Assembly: GCA_038239345.1 (NCBI GenBank) | Contig: JBBSEX010000002.1 | Span: 1-64,000, forward strand | Length of the DNA: 64,000 nucleotides | From: JBBSEX01 sp038239345 | Lineage (GTDB): Bacteria > Acidobacteriota > Terriglobia > Bryobacterales > Bryobacteraceae | Direction of reading: 5' to 3' | In this document: positions 27,201 to 35,610 of the stretch, piece after piece | Layout of the letters: every line of letters begins with the position of its first letter | Numbering within the stretch: the first letter of the stretch is position 1 | Program-made: the position numbers and the translations under genes | The notes under the pieces: model-generated | What the model was told of the DNA's origin: nothing | What the model saw: only the letters and a program-made list of their open reading frames with translations | The model's database searches: none

Positions 27201-27785
27201 GTGAGCCAAGCCATTGCGCCAGATAAATTCGAATTGGTGGCCCGGTCGGAATCGCTGGAGCTGGTTTACCCTTCGTGCAATCGGGGTCTGGGCGATCTGA
27301 TCAGCGCAACCGATTCAGCCAAGCTGATCGACGGCGTGAAGCTGCAAGCTAGCTCCTTATGGCCTGACGATCGTGGATATTTCCTGGAAGTGCTGCGAGT
27401 GGGACATGGGTTGGCCGGGCATTTCCCCACCGCGACCACCCAGGTATCCACCGCGTTGAGTCATCCGGGAATCATCAAGGCATTCCATTTTCACCTGCAT
27501 CAAACGGATTGCTGGGCGCCTTCCGTCGGTATGTTGCAAGTCGCTTTAGCAGACCTGCGGCGCGATTCACCCACGTTCGGCCAGAAGAACACAATCTATG
27601 TGGGGGCCCTGCGGCCGTGGCAAATTCTGATTCCACCCGGCGTCGCGCACGGCTACAAAGTGATCAGCCTGGAGCCCGCCGTGCTGGTTTATGTCACCGA
27701 TCATTTCTACAATCCCAAGGACGAAGGGCGAATTCCACACAACGATCCGCGCATTAATTACGACTGGGAATTGCAGCACAAGTAA
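27201..27785 (+). CDS. rmlC: dTDP-4-dehydrorhamnose 3,5-epimerase family protein
   Basis: A 194-residue cupin. The family core is visible: DDRGYFLEVLRVG, the active-site HFHLHQTDCW region around residues 96-106, and the IPPGVAHGYKVIS strand. RmlC epimerises C3 and C5 of dTDP-4-keto-6-deoxyglucose. The N-terminal ~40 residues are extra relative to typical RmlC. The start is a GTG with GGAGG 5 bases upstream. It is the second gene of a probable operon with rmlA; the substrate is assumed from that link. Confidence 0.8.
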   Translation: MSQAIAPDKFELVARSESLELVYPSCNRGLGDLISATDSAKLIDGVKLQASSLWPDDRGYFLEVLRVGHGLAGHFPTATTQVSTALSHPGIIKAFHFHLHQTDCWAPSVGMLQVALADLRRDSPTFGQKNTIYVGALRPWQILIPPGVAHGYKVISLEPAVLVYVTDHFYNPKDEGRIPHNDPRINYDWELQHK

Positions 27786-27787
27786 GT

Positions 27788-28207
27788 ATGAAGAGCTTCC
27801 GCAAAGAACTGTGGTTTGAAGTTCCCTCGCGGCGCGGCTTTCTGAATATCACCACGCAGGTGCAGGCCTGTCTGCGGGAGAGTGAAGTGCGTGAGGGGCT
27901 AGTGTTGGTGAACGCGATGCACATCACAGCCTCGGTGTTTATTAATGACGATGAGCCGGGCCTGCATCACGACTACGAACAATGGCTGGAGAAGCTTGCG
28001 CCGCATGAACCGGTCTCGGGCTATCGCCACAATCGAACGGGAGAAGATAATGCCGACGCGCACATGAAGCGCCAGGTGATGGGCCGTGAAGTGGTGGTTG
28101 CCATCACGAACGGCGCTCTTGACTTCGGGCCCTGGGAACAGATCTTTTACGGTGAATTCGATGGCCGCCGCAAGAAGCGCGTACTTGTCAAAATAATCGG
28201 CGAATAG
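27788..28207 (+). CDS. YjbQ family protein (UPF0047)
   Basis: A 139-residue protein of the small UPF0047/YjbQ family. Conserved stretches are the ITTQVQACLRES start, the GLVLVNAMHITASVFINDDE core and NGALDFGPWEQIFYGEFDG near the C-terminus. Some family members show weak thiamine-phosphate synthase activity, but the physiological role is not settled. It follows rmlC by 2 bases and is likely the last gene of that operon. Confidence 0.9.
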   Translation: MKSFRKELWFEVPSRRGFLNITTQVQACLRESEVREGLVLVNAMHITASVFINDDEPGLHHDYEQWLEKLAPHEPVSGYRHNRTGEDNADAHMKRQVMGREVVVAITNGALDFGPWEQIFYGEFDGRRKKRVLVKIIGE

Positions 28208-28331
28208 ACGAGTAGGCCTCGCATACAGCTGGAAACGATGACTGTTCGCTATAAAATTGCCCTGAAGGCCTGGTCCTTGACGCAATTTTGAAACGGTTGG
28301 CGGGTTTCCTTCACCATAAGAGCGAGGCTAG

Positions 28332-28979
28332 ATGGACCACCACACAGCAGTGCGAGCTCAAGCCCCGGAGCGATACGTTCTGGGGGAACTCCCGTTGGAC
28401 GTTCGGGAAGATTTTGAAGCTCATTTATTCAACTGCATCGAGTGTGCCGATGAAGTGAAGACCGCGACGATGTTCGCGGCCAATGCTCGCGCCGTTTTCA
28501 CCGAAAAGAACAAGTCCGCGCCGGTTCCACGACGTTGGCTCGAGTGGTTCGGCCTCCGTCCCACGCCGGCGTTCGCGATGTCGGCCGCCTTGAACGCCAT
28601 TCTGCTACTAGGGGCAGGCTATGAACTGGTCGTGCTTCGGCCGGCGCTACACGCCCAGTTTGATCCCCAAACTCCGCAGCTTGTCGCACTGCGAGGCGTC
28701 CTGCGCGCATCCGGCCAGGAAATTCTGGTTAACAAACGCATTCTTTTATTTGAGGTTGAACCGCCGCGCTTATTTCAGCGCTACAGTTACGAAATTTCCG
28801 GAGAGGGCGGAATGATTGTACGTTCCGGCCCGGTCGATCCGCCAGAGGGATCCGTGGTTCAGGTGGCCGTGCCCGTTTTGGGCCTTGACCCCGGCGATTA
28901 TCGGTTTAAGCTAAGGGGTACCGAATCCGGAAGAAGCGAAGCGATTGGCGAGAGTCTCTTCCGTATTCCGGGCCGGTAA
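28332..28979 (+). CDS. Putative anti-sigma factor with zf-HC2 domain
   Basis: A 215-residue membrane protein. The N-terminus carries a zf-HC2 anti-sigma signature: His31-x3-Cys35-x2-Cys38 in EAHLFNCIECADEV, in a helical context. One transmembrane segment (about 80-102, AMSAALNAILLLGAGYELVV) separates it from an outer beta-rich domain of ~110 residues. Such proteins bind an ECF sigma factor in the cytoplasm and release it on an outside signal. No sigma gene is adjacent, so the partner must be elsewhere. It is followed by the anchor-type gene and the CHAT gene on the same strand. Confidence 0.75.
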   Translation: MDHHTAVRAQAPERYVLGELPLDVREDFEAHLFNCIECADEVKTATMFAANARAVFTEKNKSAPVPRRWLEWFGLRPTPAFAMSAALNAILLLGAGYELVVLRPALHAQFDPQTPQLVALRGVLRASGQEILVNKRILLFEVEPPRLFQRYSYEISGEGGMIVRSGPVDPPEGSVVQVAVPVLGLDPGDYRFKLRGTESGRSEAIGESLFRIPGR

Positions 28980-29023
28980 TCAACAGATTTTTATCTTTCA
29001 TTAGCCAGGGAGGCGAATCCAGC

Positions 29024-29704
29024 ATGGGTGACGCGAAACTGCTTGGGTTTTTGTTCCACGGAAGGGCGGTTGCCTTGTCCGGAAGCGTACAGAAGCCGAG
29101 TTTCTTTGATATGGGTGAGCACGCGGTAGCGGAGTTTTTCGCTGGATCGGGCGGATCCGCAAGCTCCGTCGTGAACCAGTTCTCGGCTGGCGGAATCTCC
29201 TACAAATCGGCCAGGTCGGAAGTGATCGGTCACTCCAGCGGCGGAGTCTATTCCACTATCGTGAGCACCGTCATCGAAGACTTGCGGATCTTCGATTGGC
29301 TGACGGTGGACCGAATTGTAAGCCGTCTCGAATCTGTTTTCCTGGAAAGCGATTATCCACGCCGCAAGACTCCTCGGATCTTGCCTACGGGCAGCACGAT
29401 CGTCGGCCTGAGAGTAAATGGGAAAACGATGGACCTGGATCTTCCAGAGGCGTTCGATATCAATTACAACAAGGCTGACGAGTTTCTTTATGGCAGATCT
29501 TCCAAGCTGCAAGAGCCGGCGGCTATTCCCAAATCTCTCTATATAGCCAACCTTGGAACCATCCACTACGCCGAGTGGACCTGGGTAGGAACCGAAAAAA
29601 AAGAACAGCGCCTCACCATGCTCCGATTAGGGCTTGGCAGTGACGACGGTGGCAATCTGGGAGTTGGAGAATGCCAAAGCAATGGCAGCGGAATTCCTTC
29701 GTAA
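29024..29704 (+). CDS. Protein of unknown function resembling choice-of-anchor P proteins
   Basis: A 226-residue protein without an obvious signal peptide at the chosen ATG, which has GGGAGG upstream. Its middle (residues about 60-150) contains the pattern VIGHSSGGVYSTIVSTVIED, a 'VDRIVSRLES' helix, and GSTIVGLRVNGKTMDLDL, which together resemble choice-of-anchor P family proteins found in actinobacteria and Acidobacteria. The link is by eye only. Its 3' end overlaps the start of the CHAT gene by 34 bases, so the two are likely expressed together. Function unknown. Confidence 0.6.
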   Translation: MGDAKLLGFLFHGRAVALSGSVQKPSFFDMGEHAVAEFFAGSGGSASSVVNQFSAGGISYKSARSEVIGHSSGGVYSTIVSTVIEDLRIFDWLTVDRIVSRLESVFLESDYPRRKTPRILPTGSTIVGLRVNGKTMDLDLPEAFDINYNKADEFLYGRSSKLQEPAAIPKSLYIANLGTIHYAEWTWVGTEKKEQRLTMLRLGLGSDDGGNLGVGECQSNGSGIPS

Positions 29705-32151
29705 TCCTGCTAGCGATCTTATTCACTAGCATCGGCGATTCGACTCCGCAGGATCCAAGGATTCTATTCGAAAAAGCCGCGCACGATAAGCGGCTCGGCA
29801 AGACCGTGGACGCTGAAAGAGCTTCCCGGCGAGGCTTGCGAGCTTCTCTAAATGCCGCCGACGCAACGTGGCACCGGCGCTTCCAGCTTCTGTTGGCGGA
29901 TTGCCTGCTGGAGGAGCGTGCGGCACCCGAAGTCCTTTCATTGCTCGCGAGCCCGTTTCCAGAACCGCAATTGGAGGTCGAGCGGCAGTTCGAACTGGCC
30001 TACTTCGAATATCGTTCAGAGAAATATCGGGATGCCGTGAATTTGTTTGATCTGGCCGAACATCTAGGGCGGCCCATATCGTCGCCAATCATGGCGAAGC
30101 TGGTCATGTATCGCGGGGCCGCTCATGACAAGTTGCACGAACTGGATCTGGCGGAAATCGATTACCGCGATGCACTTTCCCTCTCCGCGGAAAATTCGGT
30201 AGACCGGGCGAACGCGCTGGTCAATCTCGGTTATGTCCGCCTCAAACGGTACCATTACGACGAGGCTCGCACGGCGTTTGAGCAGGCGCGGGAAATCGCT
30301 TTGAAGGTGGATGCGAATATGGCATATGCCGTGGCCTCGGCGAACCTCGGCACCACATATTTCTGGCTGGGCAATTTCGACCGTGCACTCAAGCTCCTAA
30401 GCGAAGCGGAGGCTCTTTCAGCCCGCCTCGGCGACCACAGATATCGTATGCGTTCTGCGATCCTGATCGGTGAAGTGTACGCCGCGAAAGGAGACTTCGA
30501 CAACGCCACGGAGCGGTATAAGCGGGCGCGCCTCCTAGCCCAACCTGGCGACGGTGATTGGCTGGCGAACGCGCTGAGCGACCTTTTCGATGTCGAGTTG
30601 CGGCGCGGCAATCTCGATGCGGCTGCCGAATACAACCGCCAGGCTTTGCAACTCCGGCAATCCTCGAAAGACAAGACGGGCGTTCTGATTGCCGCCATCA
30701 ATACAGCCTACATCCAATCGGCCGCGGGTGAAGACGCGGTACCGGCATTCGAGAAACTATTGCCGCATGTGCCCGAGCTCGATCCGGTCAGCCGTTGGCA
30801 GTTCCGCGCCGGTTTAGCCTCCAGCTATCGAAAAGTTGGCCGAATTCCCGAAGCAAACCGGTTCTATGAGCAGTCTCTCGATACCATTCAGAACGAGATT
30901 TCCAAGCTCAGCCAGGACGAGACAAAGTTTACTTATCTCGCCCAATTAATGAGCTTTTACCAGGATTATGTCGATTTTCTCGTAGAACAGGAGCGGCCCG
31001 CGAAAGCACTCGAAGTCGCCAGCTCCGTGCGCGCCCGCGTGCTCTCGGAAAAGTTGGGCAAGCGCTCAACGGGTACGGCGGCGGTAAGTCAAATCGCCCG
31101 TCTACGCAGCGCCGTCCGCTCCAGTGGAACGACGATCATGTTCTATTGGGTCGCCCCGAAACGATCGTTTTTGTGGACGCTCGGTTCCAGAGGCTTACAG
31201 CAATTCGAACTACCGCCGGCAAGCGAGATCTCACGCAACGTCGATCGTTATGCAGCCGTCGTGCAAAGCCTCAAGGATCCCCTGCAAAATGGCGGTGACA
31301 GTGGAAAATGGCTTTACGACAAGCTGGTTGGGGTTGCCGCGGGCGATATCCAGGAAAGCTCGAACATAATCCTGATACCGGATGGCGATCTCAATCGTAT
31401 TAACTTTGAGACCCTCCCCGTACCAGGCGAGAGTATTCATTATTGGATCGAGGATGCTTCCATCGCCGTCGCTCCCTCGCTCGTCATGCTGGACCACGGC
31501 GCTCCCTACCGGAACGCCCGGCTGCTGTTGATCGGCGACCCTTCGGCGACCGCGGAATTTCCGCGTCTTCCCCACGTGAAAGAAGAGATCAATCTCGTCT
31601 CCAGCCACTTCCGCGAAAAGCGCGTGATCACCGCATCCGCCGCAGTGCCCGCCGCCTACGAAACGGCTAAGCCCGAGGACTATTCGATTATTCATTTCGC
31701 GGCTCACGCCGTCGCCGACCAGGCCAGCCCAATGGACTCCGCCATCGTACTATCGCCCGGTGTAGACCATTACAAGCTCTTCGCCAGGGACATCGCGGGA
31801 AAGACTCTTCACGCGGAACTGGTAACGCTATCGGGGTGCCGCAGCGCGGGGTCGGCGGCGTATCGGGGCGAAGGTTTAACCGGACTTTCCTGGGCGTTTC
31901 TCAGCGCCGGAGCCCGCAACGTAATCGCCGGATTGTGGGATGTCGACGACCAGGCAACCGCGCAATTGATGAGCCGCCTATACAACGAATTGGCCGCCGG
32001 CAAGAATCCCTCGCAAGCCTTGCGCGCGGCTAAGTTGAGCATGGTGCATTCCAGCGGAGTCTATCGAAAGGCGTATTATTGGGCGGCCTTTGAAACCTTC
32101 ACTCGCGATCTGAACCCGCCTCAGGAGCACAGCTTTCTTTCCATGCGCTAA
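29671..32151 (+). CDS. TPR-CHAT protein (caspase-like peptidase family)
   Basis: An 826-residue protein with an N-terminal hydrophobic signal (NSFVILLAILFTSIGDS) and then an array of TPR-type helical repeats from about 40 to 430. The last ~270 residues form a CHAT domain, a relative of caspases and separases. The catalytic dyad is in place: His679 (HFAAHA) and Cys723 (LSGCRSA), with the WDVDDQAT and LRAAKLSM elements. CHAT proteins are proteases or scaffolds that act in signalling and conflict responses. The export signal implies an outer role. It overlaps the preceding gene by 34 bases and lies downstream of the anti-sigma-like gene; together they look like a signalling cluster. Confidence 0.85.
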   Translation: MPKQWQRNSFVILLAILFTSIGDSTPQDPRILFEKAAHDKRLGKTVDAERASRRGLRASLNAADATWHRRFQLLLADCLLEERAAPEVLSLLASPFPEPQLEVERQFELAYFEYRSEKYRDAVNLFDLAEHLGRPISSPIMAKLVMYRGAAHDKLHELDLAEIDYRDALSLSAENSVDRANALVNLGYVRLKRYHYDEARTAFEQAREIALKVDANMAYAVASANLGTTYFWLGNFDRALKLLSEAEALSARLGDHRYRMRSAILIGEVYAAKGDFDNATERYKRARLLAQPGDGDWLANALSDLFDVELRRGNLDAAAEYNRQALQLRQSSKDKTGVLIAAINTAYIQSAAGEDAVPAFEKLLPHVPELDPVSRWQFRAGLASSYRKVGRIPEANRFYEQSLDTIQNEISKLSQDETKFTYLAQLMSFYQDYVDFLVEQERPAKALEVASSVRARVLSEKLGKRSTGTAAVSQIARLRSAVRSSGTTIMFYWVAPKRSFLWTLGSRGLQQFELPPASEISRNVDRYAAVVQSLKDPLQNGGDSGKWLYDKLVGVAAGDIQESSNIILIPDGDLNRINFETLPVPGESIHYWIEDASIAVAPSLVMLDHGAPYRNARLLLIGDPSATAEFPRLPHVKEEINLVSSHFREKRVITASAAVPAAYETAKPEDYSIIHFAAHAVADQASPMDSAIVLSPGVDHYKLFARDIAGKTLHAELVTLSGCRSAGSAAYRGEGLTGLSWAFLSAGARNVIAGLWDVDDQATAQLMSRLYNELAAGKNPSQALRAAKLSMVHSSGVYRKAYYWAAFETFTRDLNPPQEHSFLSMR

Positions 32152-32166
32152 AGTCATTATTTGCGC

Positions 32167-32916
32167 ATGTTTCGAATCTTATTTTTCGCCGCCATCTCAC
32201 TCCCTGTCTTTGCCCAAGCTCCCACTTACGGCTATACCGTGGTCAAAGCTTATCCGCATGACACCAGCGCTTTCACGCAGGGCCTGGAATACGTCGATGG
32301 ATTTCTCTATGAGGGCACCGGCATGAAGGGCCAATCTTCTATCCGCAAGGTGGATCTGGAAACCGGTCAGGTGCTGCGCAAGATGGATGTCGACGCTAAT
32401 TTCTTCGGCGAAGGGATCACGGTGTTTGGCAATCAATTGGTTGAGCTGACGTGGCAATCGAAAACCGGCTTCGTGTATGACAAGGCCACTTTCCGAATGC
32501 AAAGATCGTTTGGCTACTCCCAGGAAGGGTGGGGCTTGACGCACGATTCCAAGCAGCTGATCATGAGCGACGGCACATCGACTCTTCATTTCTGGGAACC
32601 CAAAGAATTTCGCGAGCTGCGTAAAATCACCGTGCATGACGGCAAGACGGAGATCGATCACCTCAATGAGCTGGAGTATATCGATGGTGAAATTTACGCT
32701 AATATTTGGGAAACAGATCGCATCGCGCGCATCTCACCTGCCGATGGACACGTCATCGCCTGGATAGACCTTAGCGGAATTCTCTCGCAGTCCGACCGGA
32801 TAAAAAATAATGTCGACGTTCTCAATGGCATCGCCTGGGACGCAAAGGGAAAGCGCTTGTTCGTCACGGGAAAGTGGTGGCCGAAATTATTCGAAATTAA
32901 GCTGGTGAAGAAGTAA
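32167..32916 (+). CDS. Bacterial-type glutaminyl-peptide cyclotransferase
   Basis: A 249-residue exported protein with a signal peptide ending in PVFAQA. It belongs to the five-bladed propeller glutaminyl cyclase family (PF05096): the conserved HDTSAFTQGLEYVDGFLYE, LTWQSKTGFVYD, GEIYANIWETDRIARI and NGIAWDAKGKRLFVTGKWW segments are visible. The enzyme converts N-terminal glutamine to pyroglutamate, protecting exported peptides from aminopeptidases. ATG 32167 is preferred to a TTG two codons earlier. Its 3' end overlaps the convergent asparaginase gene by 20 bases. Confidence 0.88.
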   Translation: MFRILFFAAISLPVFAQAPTYGYTVVKAYPHDTSAFTQGLEYVDGFLYEGTGMKGQSSIRKVDLETGQVLRKMDVDANFFGEGITVFGNQLVELTWQSKTGFVYDKATFRMQRSFGYSQEGWGLTHDSKQLIMSDGTSTLHFWEPKEFRELRKITVHDGKTEIDHLNELEYIDGEIYANIWETDRIARISPADGHVIAWIDLSGILSQSDRIKNNVDVLNGIAWDAKGKRLFVTGKWWPKLFEIKLVKK

Positions 32917-33406
32917 GTACGAAGCGCGCCAGTTGCTTGTCTTTACGCACTCCACCGATCGGGAAAACCTGGTTGTGCATCACGATGTAAACGCCCGGGG
33001 CTATCAGTTTCGCCGCCAGAATACTCTCCGCTAAATTTTGTAAACCGTCCGTTTCCTCGAAGCCCAAGGGCGTCATGGCGCCCGTTAAGATGATCGGAAA
33101 CGCCGGGTCTTGCAGCTTCTCTTTGAGATAAGTTCCGGTCTCCACCATCGTGTCGGTGCCGTGGGTAATCACGATCGGCGCCGATAGTTTAGATCGCACC
33201 GCGGCCAGTATCAGCTCGCGATCCGCGGCGGTCATCTCCAAACTATCTTTGTTCATCAGGCCCAACACGTCGATGTTCGTGTCGGGCAGACGCAGCAGCC
33301 GGAGATAGCGATCCACTTTACTGTCGAGGTTGAAGACGGAACCATCTTGCTCGGAATAAATCTTCTCCAGAGTTCCGCCCGTTGATATCAGATGTATGGT
33401 TTGCAT
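32897..33406 (-). CDS. Single-domain asparaginase-like protein
   Basis: A 169-residue cytoplasmic protein matching only the N-terminal domain of L-asparaginases (normally about 330 residues). Both catalytic threonine motifs are present: ISTGGTLEK near the N-terminus and VITHGTDTMVETG near residue 80. The C-terminal domain, which contributes to the oligomer in classical enzymes, is missing and the gene ends cleanly in a stop. Short asparaginase-like proteins of this kind exist and may act on asparagine or other amides. No frameshift remnant of the second domain is visible downstream, where the cyclotransferase gene lies. Confidence 0.8.
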   Translation of the reverse strand: MQTIHLISTGGTLEKIYSEQDGSVFNLDSKVDRYLRLLRLPDTNIDVLGLMNKDSLEMTAADRELILAAVRSKLSAPIVITHGTDTMVETGTYLKEKLQDPAFPIILTGAMTPLGFEETDGLQNLAESILAAKLIAPGVYIVMHNQVFPIGGVRKDKQLARFVLTSSPA

Positions 33407-33459
33407 GCGGACGTCTTTATCGTATTACGGCCACCCGCGGGGCTGATAGATTAGTTTCC

Positions 33460-35088
33460 ATGCGCGGATTGATGATGGATTACCCGCTGACGTTGACTCA
33501 TGTCCTGGAGCGCTCGGGTCTTCTTTTTGGAAAAAAAGAAATAGCCAGCAGGATGCCGGATAACAGCGTCCACCGCTACACGTATGCCGACTTTCACGCC
33601 CGGGTACATCAGCTTGCCGGTGCGCTGGCGCGCTTAGGGATCAAGCCCGGTGAGCGTGTCGGATCGCTCTGCTGGAACAGTTATCGGCATCTGGAGTTGT
33701 ACTTCGCGGTACCCTGCTTTGGCGCGGTTCTGCATACGCTGAACCTGCGGCTCGCCCCGGATCAACTGGCTTACCTGATCAACCACGCCGACAATCGGGC
33801 AATCTTCGTGGATGCTTCGCTACTGCCATTGCTGGCACGCATTCGCGATCAGATTCCGGGCGTAAAACACATCGTCATCATCCCCGACACTTTTTATTCC
33901 GGCATGGCCGGAGCAATGGACTACGAAGATCTGCTGGCCGCTTCGGAAAATGTCCGCTATCCATGGCCGGCGCTCGATGAAAACGATGCCGCCGCCACTT
34001 GCTACACCTCCGGCACAACGGGGAACCCTAAGGGCGTGCTGTACTCTCACCGCTCTCTGGTCCTCCACAGCTTCGGACTCTGCATGGCCGATTCTTACGC
34101 CATCAGCGCCCGCGATACGGTGCTGCAGATTGTCCCGATGTTCCACGCCAACGGCTGGGGAATTCCCTTTGGCGCGGTGATGACCGGTGCGCGCATTGTG
34201 CTCCCGGGCCATCATCTCCAGCCAGCGGACATCGCATTTCTAATCGAGAGTGAAGGGGTAACCGTCTCGGCGGCCGTGCCCACAATCTGGATGGGATTGT
34301 ACAGTTACCTGGAATCGAATTTGCACGATATTTCCAGCTTGCGCCGGGTCTTTTGCGCGGGTTCGGCGCTGCCACGGCAATACATCGAATTGTATTCGCG
34401 TAAATACAATTTAGATATTCAACTGGCCTGGGGGATGACCGAAACCACGCCCATTGCAACCGTCACGACACTAACGCGGGAAGTGGAGGCACTGCCCGAT
34501 CGGGAACGCTTCGATGTTCTGGCGCGGCACGGCGCACCGGTAGCCGGCGTGGATGTACGCATCACCGACGCCGAAGGCAGCGCACTGCCCTGGGACGGCG
34601 CGACGATGGGCGAGTTGCAGGTTCGCGGGCCTTGGGTTACCAGCGGCTATTACAACGATCCGCGCAGTGCCGAATCGTTCGTTGAAGGTTGGTTCCGCAC
34701 CGGCGATGTCGCCACCATCGACCAGGACGGACGCATCCAGATTCTCGATCGCACCAAGGATCTGGTGAAGAGCGGAGGAGAATGGATCTCCAGCGTCGAT
34801 CTGGAAAACGCAATCATGGCCCATCCGAAGGTGATGGAGGCGGCGGTAATCGGCGTCTTCCACCCTAAATGGCAAGAGCGCCCGCTGGCCATCGTCGCCC
34901 CCAAACCCGAACATCGCGAGACACTTCAGAAGGCCGAAATCCTCGCCTTCCTGTCTTCCCGAGTCGCCAAATGGTGGTTACCCGATGACGTTATCTTTGT
35001 GGATGCCGTGCCGAAAACTAGTGTCGGTAAGTTGAACAAGCGGGCATTGCGGGAACAGTTCAAGGAATATCAATTACCCGGAATATAG
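33460..35088 (+). CDS. Fatty-acid/medium-chain acyl-CoA ligase (AMP-forming)
   Basis: A 542-residue cytoplasmic adenylating enzyme. The P-loop-like motif YTSGTTGNPKG starts at Tyr182; WGMTETTP, the YYNDP / GWFRTGDVATID hinge region and the C-terminal catalytic Lys in KTSVGKLNKR are all visible. It activates a carboxylic acid to its CoA thioester. The start MRGLMMDYPLTL is the family-typical N-terminus; an upstream in-frame ATG would add 26 atypical residues. Part of this gene's sequence recurs downstream at 35484-35573 as a decayed copy. Confidence 0.92.
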   Translation: MRGLMMDYPLTLTHVLERSGLLFGKKEIASRMPDNSVHRYTYADFHARVHQLAGALARLGIKPGERVGSLCWNSYRHLELYFAVPCFGAVLHTLNLRLAPDQLAYLINHADNRAIFVDASLLPLLARIRDQIPGVKHIVIIPDTFYSGMAGAMDYEDLLAASENVRYPWPALDENDAAATCYTSGTTGNPKGVLYSHRSLVLHSFGLCMADSYAISARDTVLQIVPMFHANGWGIPFGAVMTGARIVLPGHHLQPADIAFLIESEGVTVSAAVPTIWMGLYSYLESNLHDISSLRRVFCAGSALPRQYIELYSRKYNLDIQLAWGMTETTPIATVTTLTREVEALPDRERFDVLARHGAPVAGVDVRITDAEGSALPWDGATMGELQVRGPWVTSGYYNDPRSAESFVEGWFRTGDVATIDQDGRIQILDRTKDLVKSGGEWISSVDLENAIMAHPKVMEAAVIGVFHPKWQERPLAIVAPKPEHRETLQKAEILAFLSSRVAKWWLPDDVIFVDAVPKTSVGKLNKRALREQFKEYQLPGI

Positions 35089-35129
35089 CGCGCTTAGGGA
35101 CTCAGCAATTCTCCAACTTGCGAATCAAC
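35050..35129. repeat. Direct repeat copy A: ligase 3' end plus copied kinase 3' end
   Basis: These 80 bases match 35529-35610 with two single-base gaps and about nine substitutions. They cover the last 39 bases of the ligase gene and, from about 35094, a degraded duplicate of the 3' end of the hybrid kinase (minus strand), including a one-base deletion that shifts its frame. Confidence 0.85.
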
Positions 35130-35149
35130 GTGGGAATCAAGGAACCTGA

Positions 35150-35480
35150 TGTGCCAGACGCATTTCGTTTTTATTGTTTTCCTGTTCGTTTCTCTTGGGA
35201 GGTTGCAAGCTCAGGACCAACCACTCCCTCAGGCTACTCTAAATATTCAAAAGCTGGAGACCACAATCACGTCGACCGCAAAGAATATATCCCCGGCGAG
35301 GTGATGCGCATCTCCATCAGCATTCGGAATCCTACAAACCAATCTCTGGAAACTCCTAGACCGTTCTGGTCTCGAGGGGTGGGCATAGACGTCCTGGAGA
35401 AGGATTCTTCCGGGCATGAATCGGCAACCGAACACGACTTCGCGCCCCCCGCACCGAAACCGCCTACAGTTCGTGAGTAG
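35150..35480 (+). pseudogene. Frameshifted fragment of a small exported protein
   Basis: From ATG 35150 one frame gives a good signal peptide (FVFIVFLFVSLGRLQAQ) and ends at TGA 35304. A second frame continues the coding character from about 35275 (RKEYIPGEVMRISISIRNP) to TAG 35480. The two read together as one exported beta-sandwich-like protein with a frame break near 35270-35280 and a truncated C-terminus. No family could be named. It lies between the two repeat copies and could have come in with the duplication. Confidence 0.5.
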
Positions 35481-35483
35481 GAA

Positions 35484-35573
35484 GCCCATCGCAACGGTCA
35501 AGACAATAACGCGGGAAGTGTAGGCACTCGGGAACAGTTCAAGCAATACCAATTGCCCGGAACATAGCGCGGC
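35484..35573 (+). pseudogene. Remnant of a second acyl-CoA ligase gene copy
   Basis: 35484-35528 matches ligase bases 34449-34493 with about five changes over 45 bases, including a GTGG-to-GTGT change that creates a stop. It then jumps directly to sequence matching the ligase 3' end (35050-35088). The remnant therefore preserves two distant parts of the gene with about 550 bases missing between them. Confidence 0.7.
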
Positions 35574-35610
35574 TTAAGGACTCAGCAATTCTCCAACTTT
35601 GCGAATTAAC
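35529..35610. repeat. Direct repeat copy B
   Basis: Second copy of the repeat at 35050-35129. The first 45 bases are ligase remnant; the rest (from 35574) is the true 3' end of the hybrid kinase gene. Confidence 0.85.
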
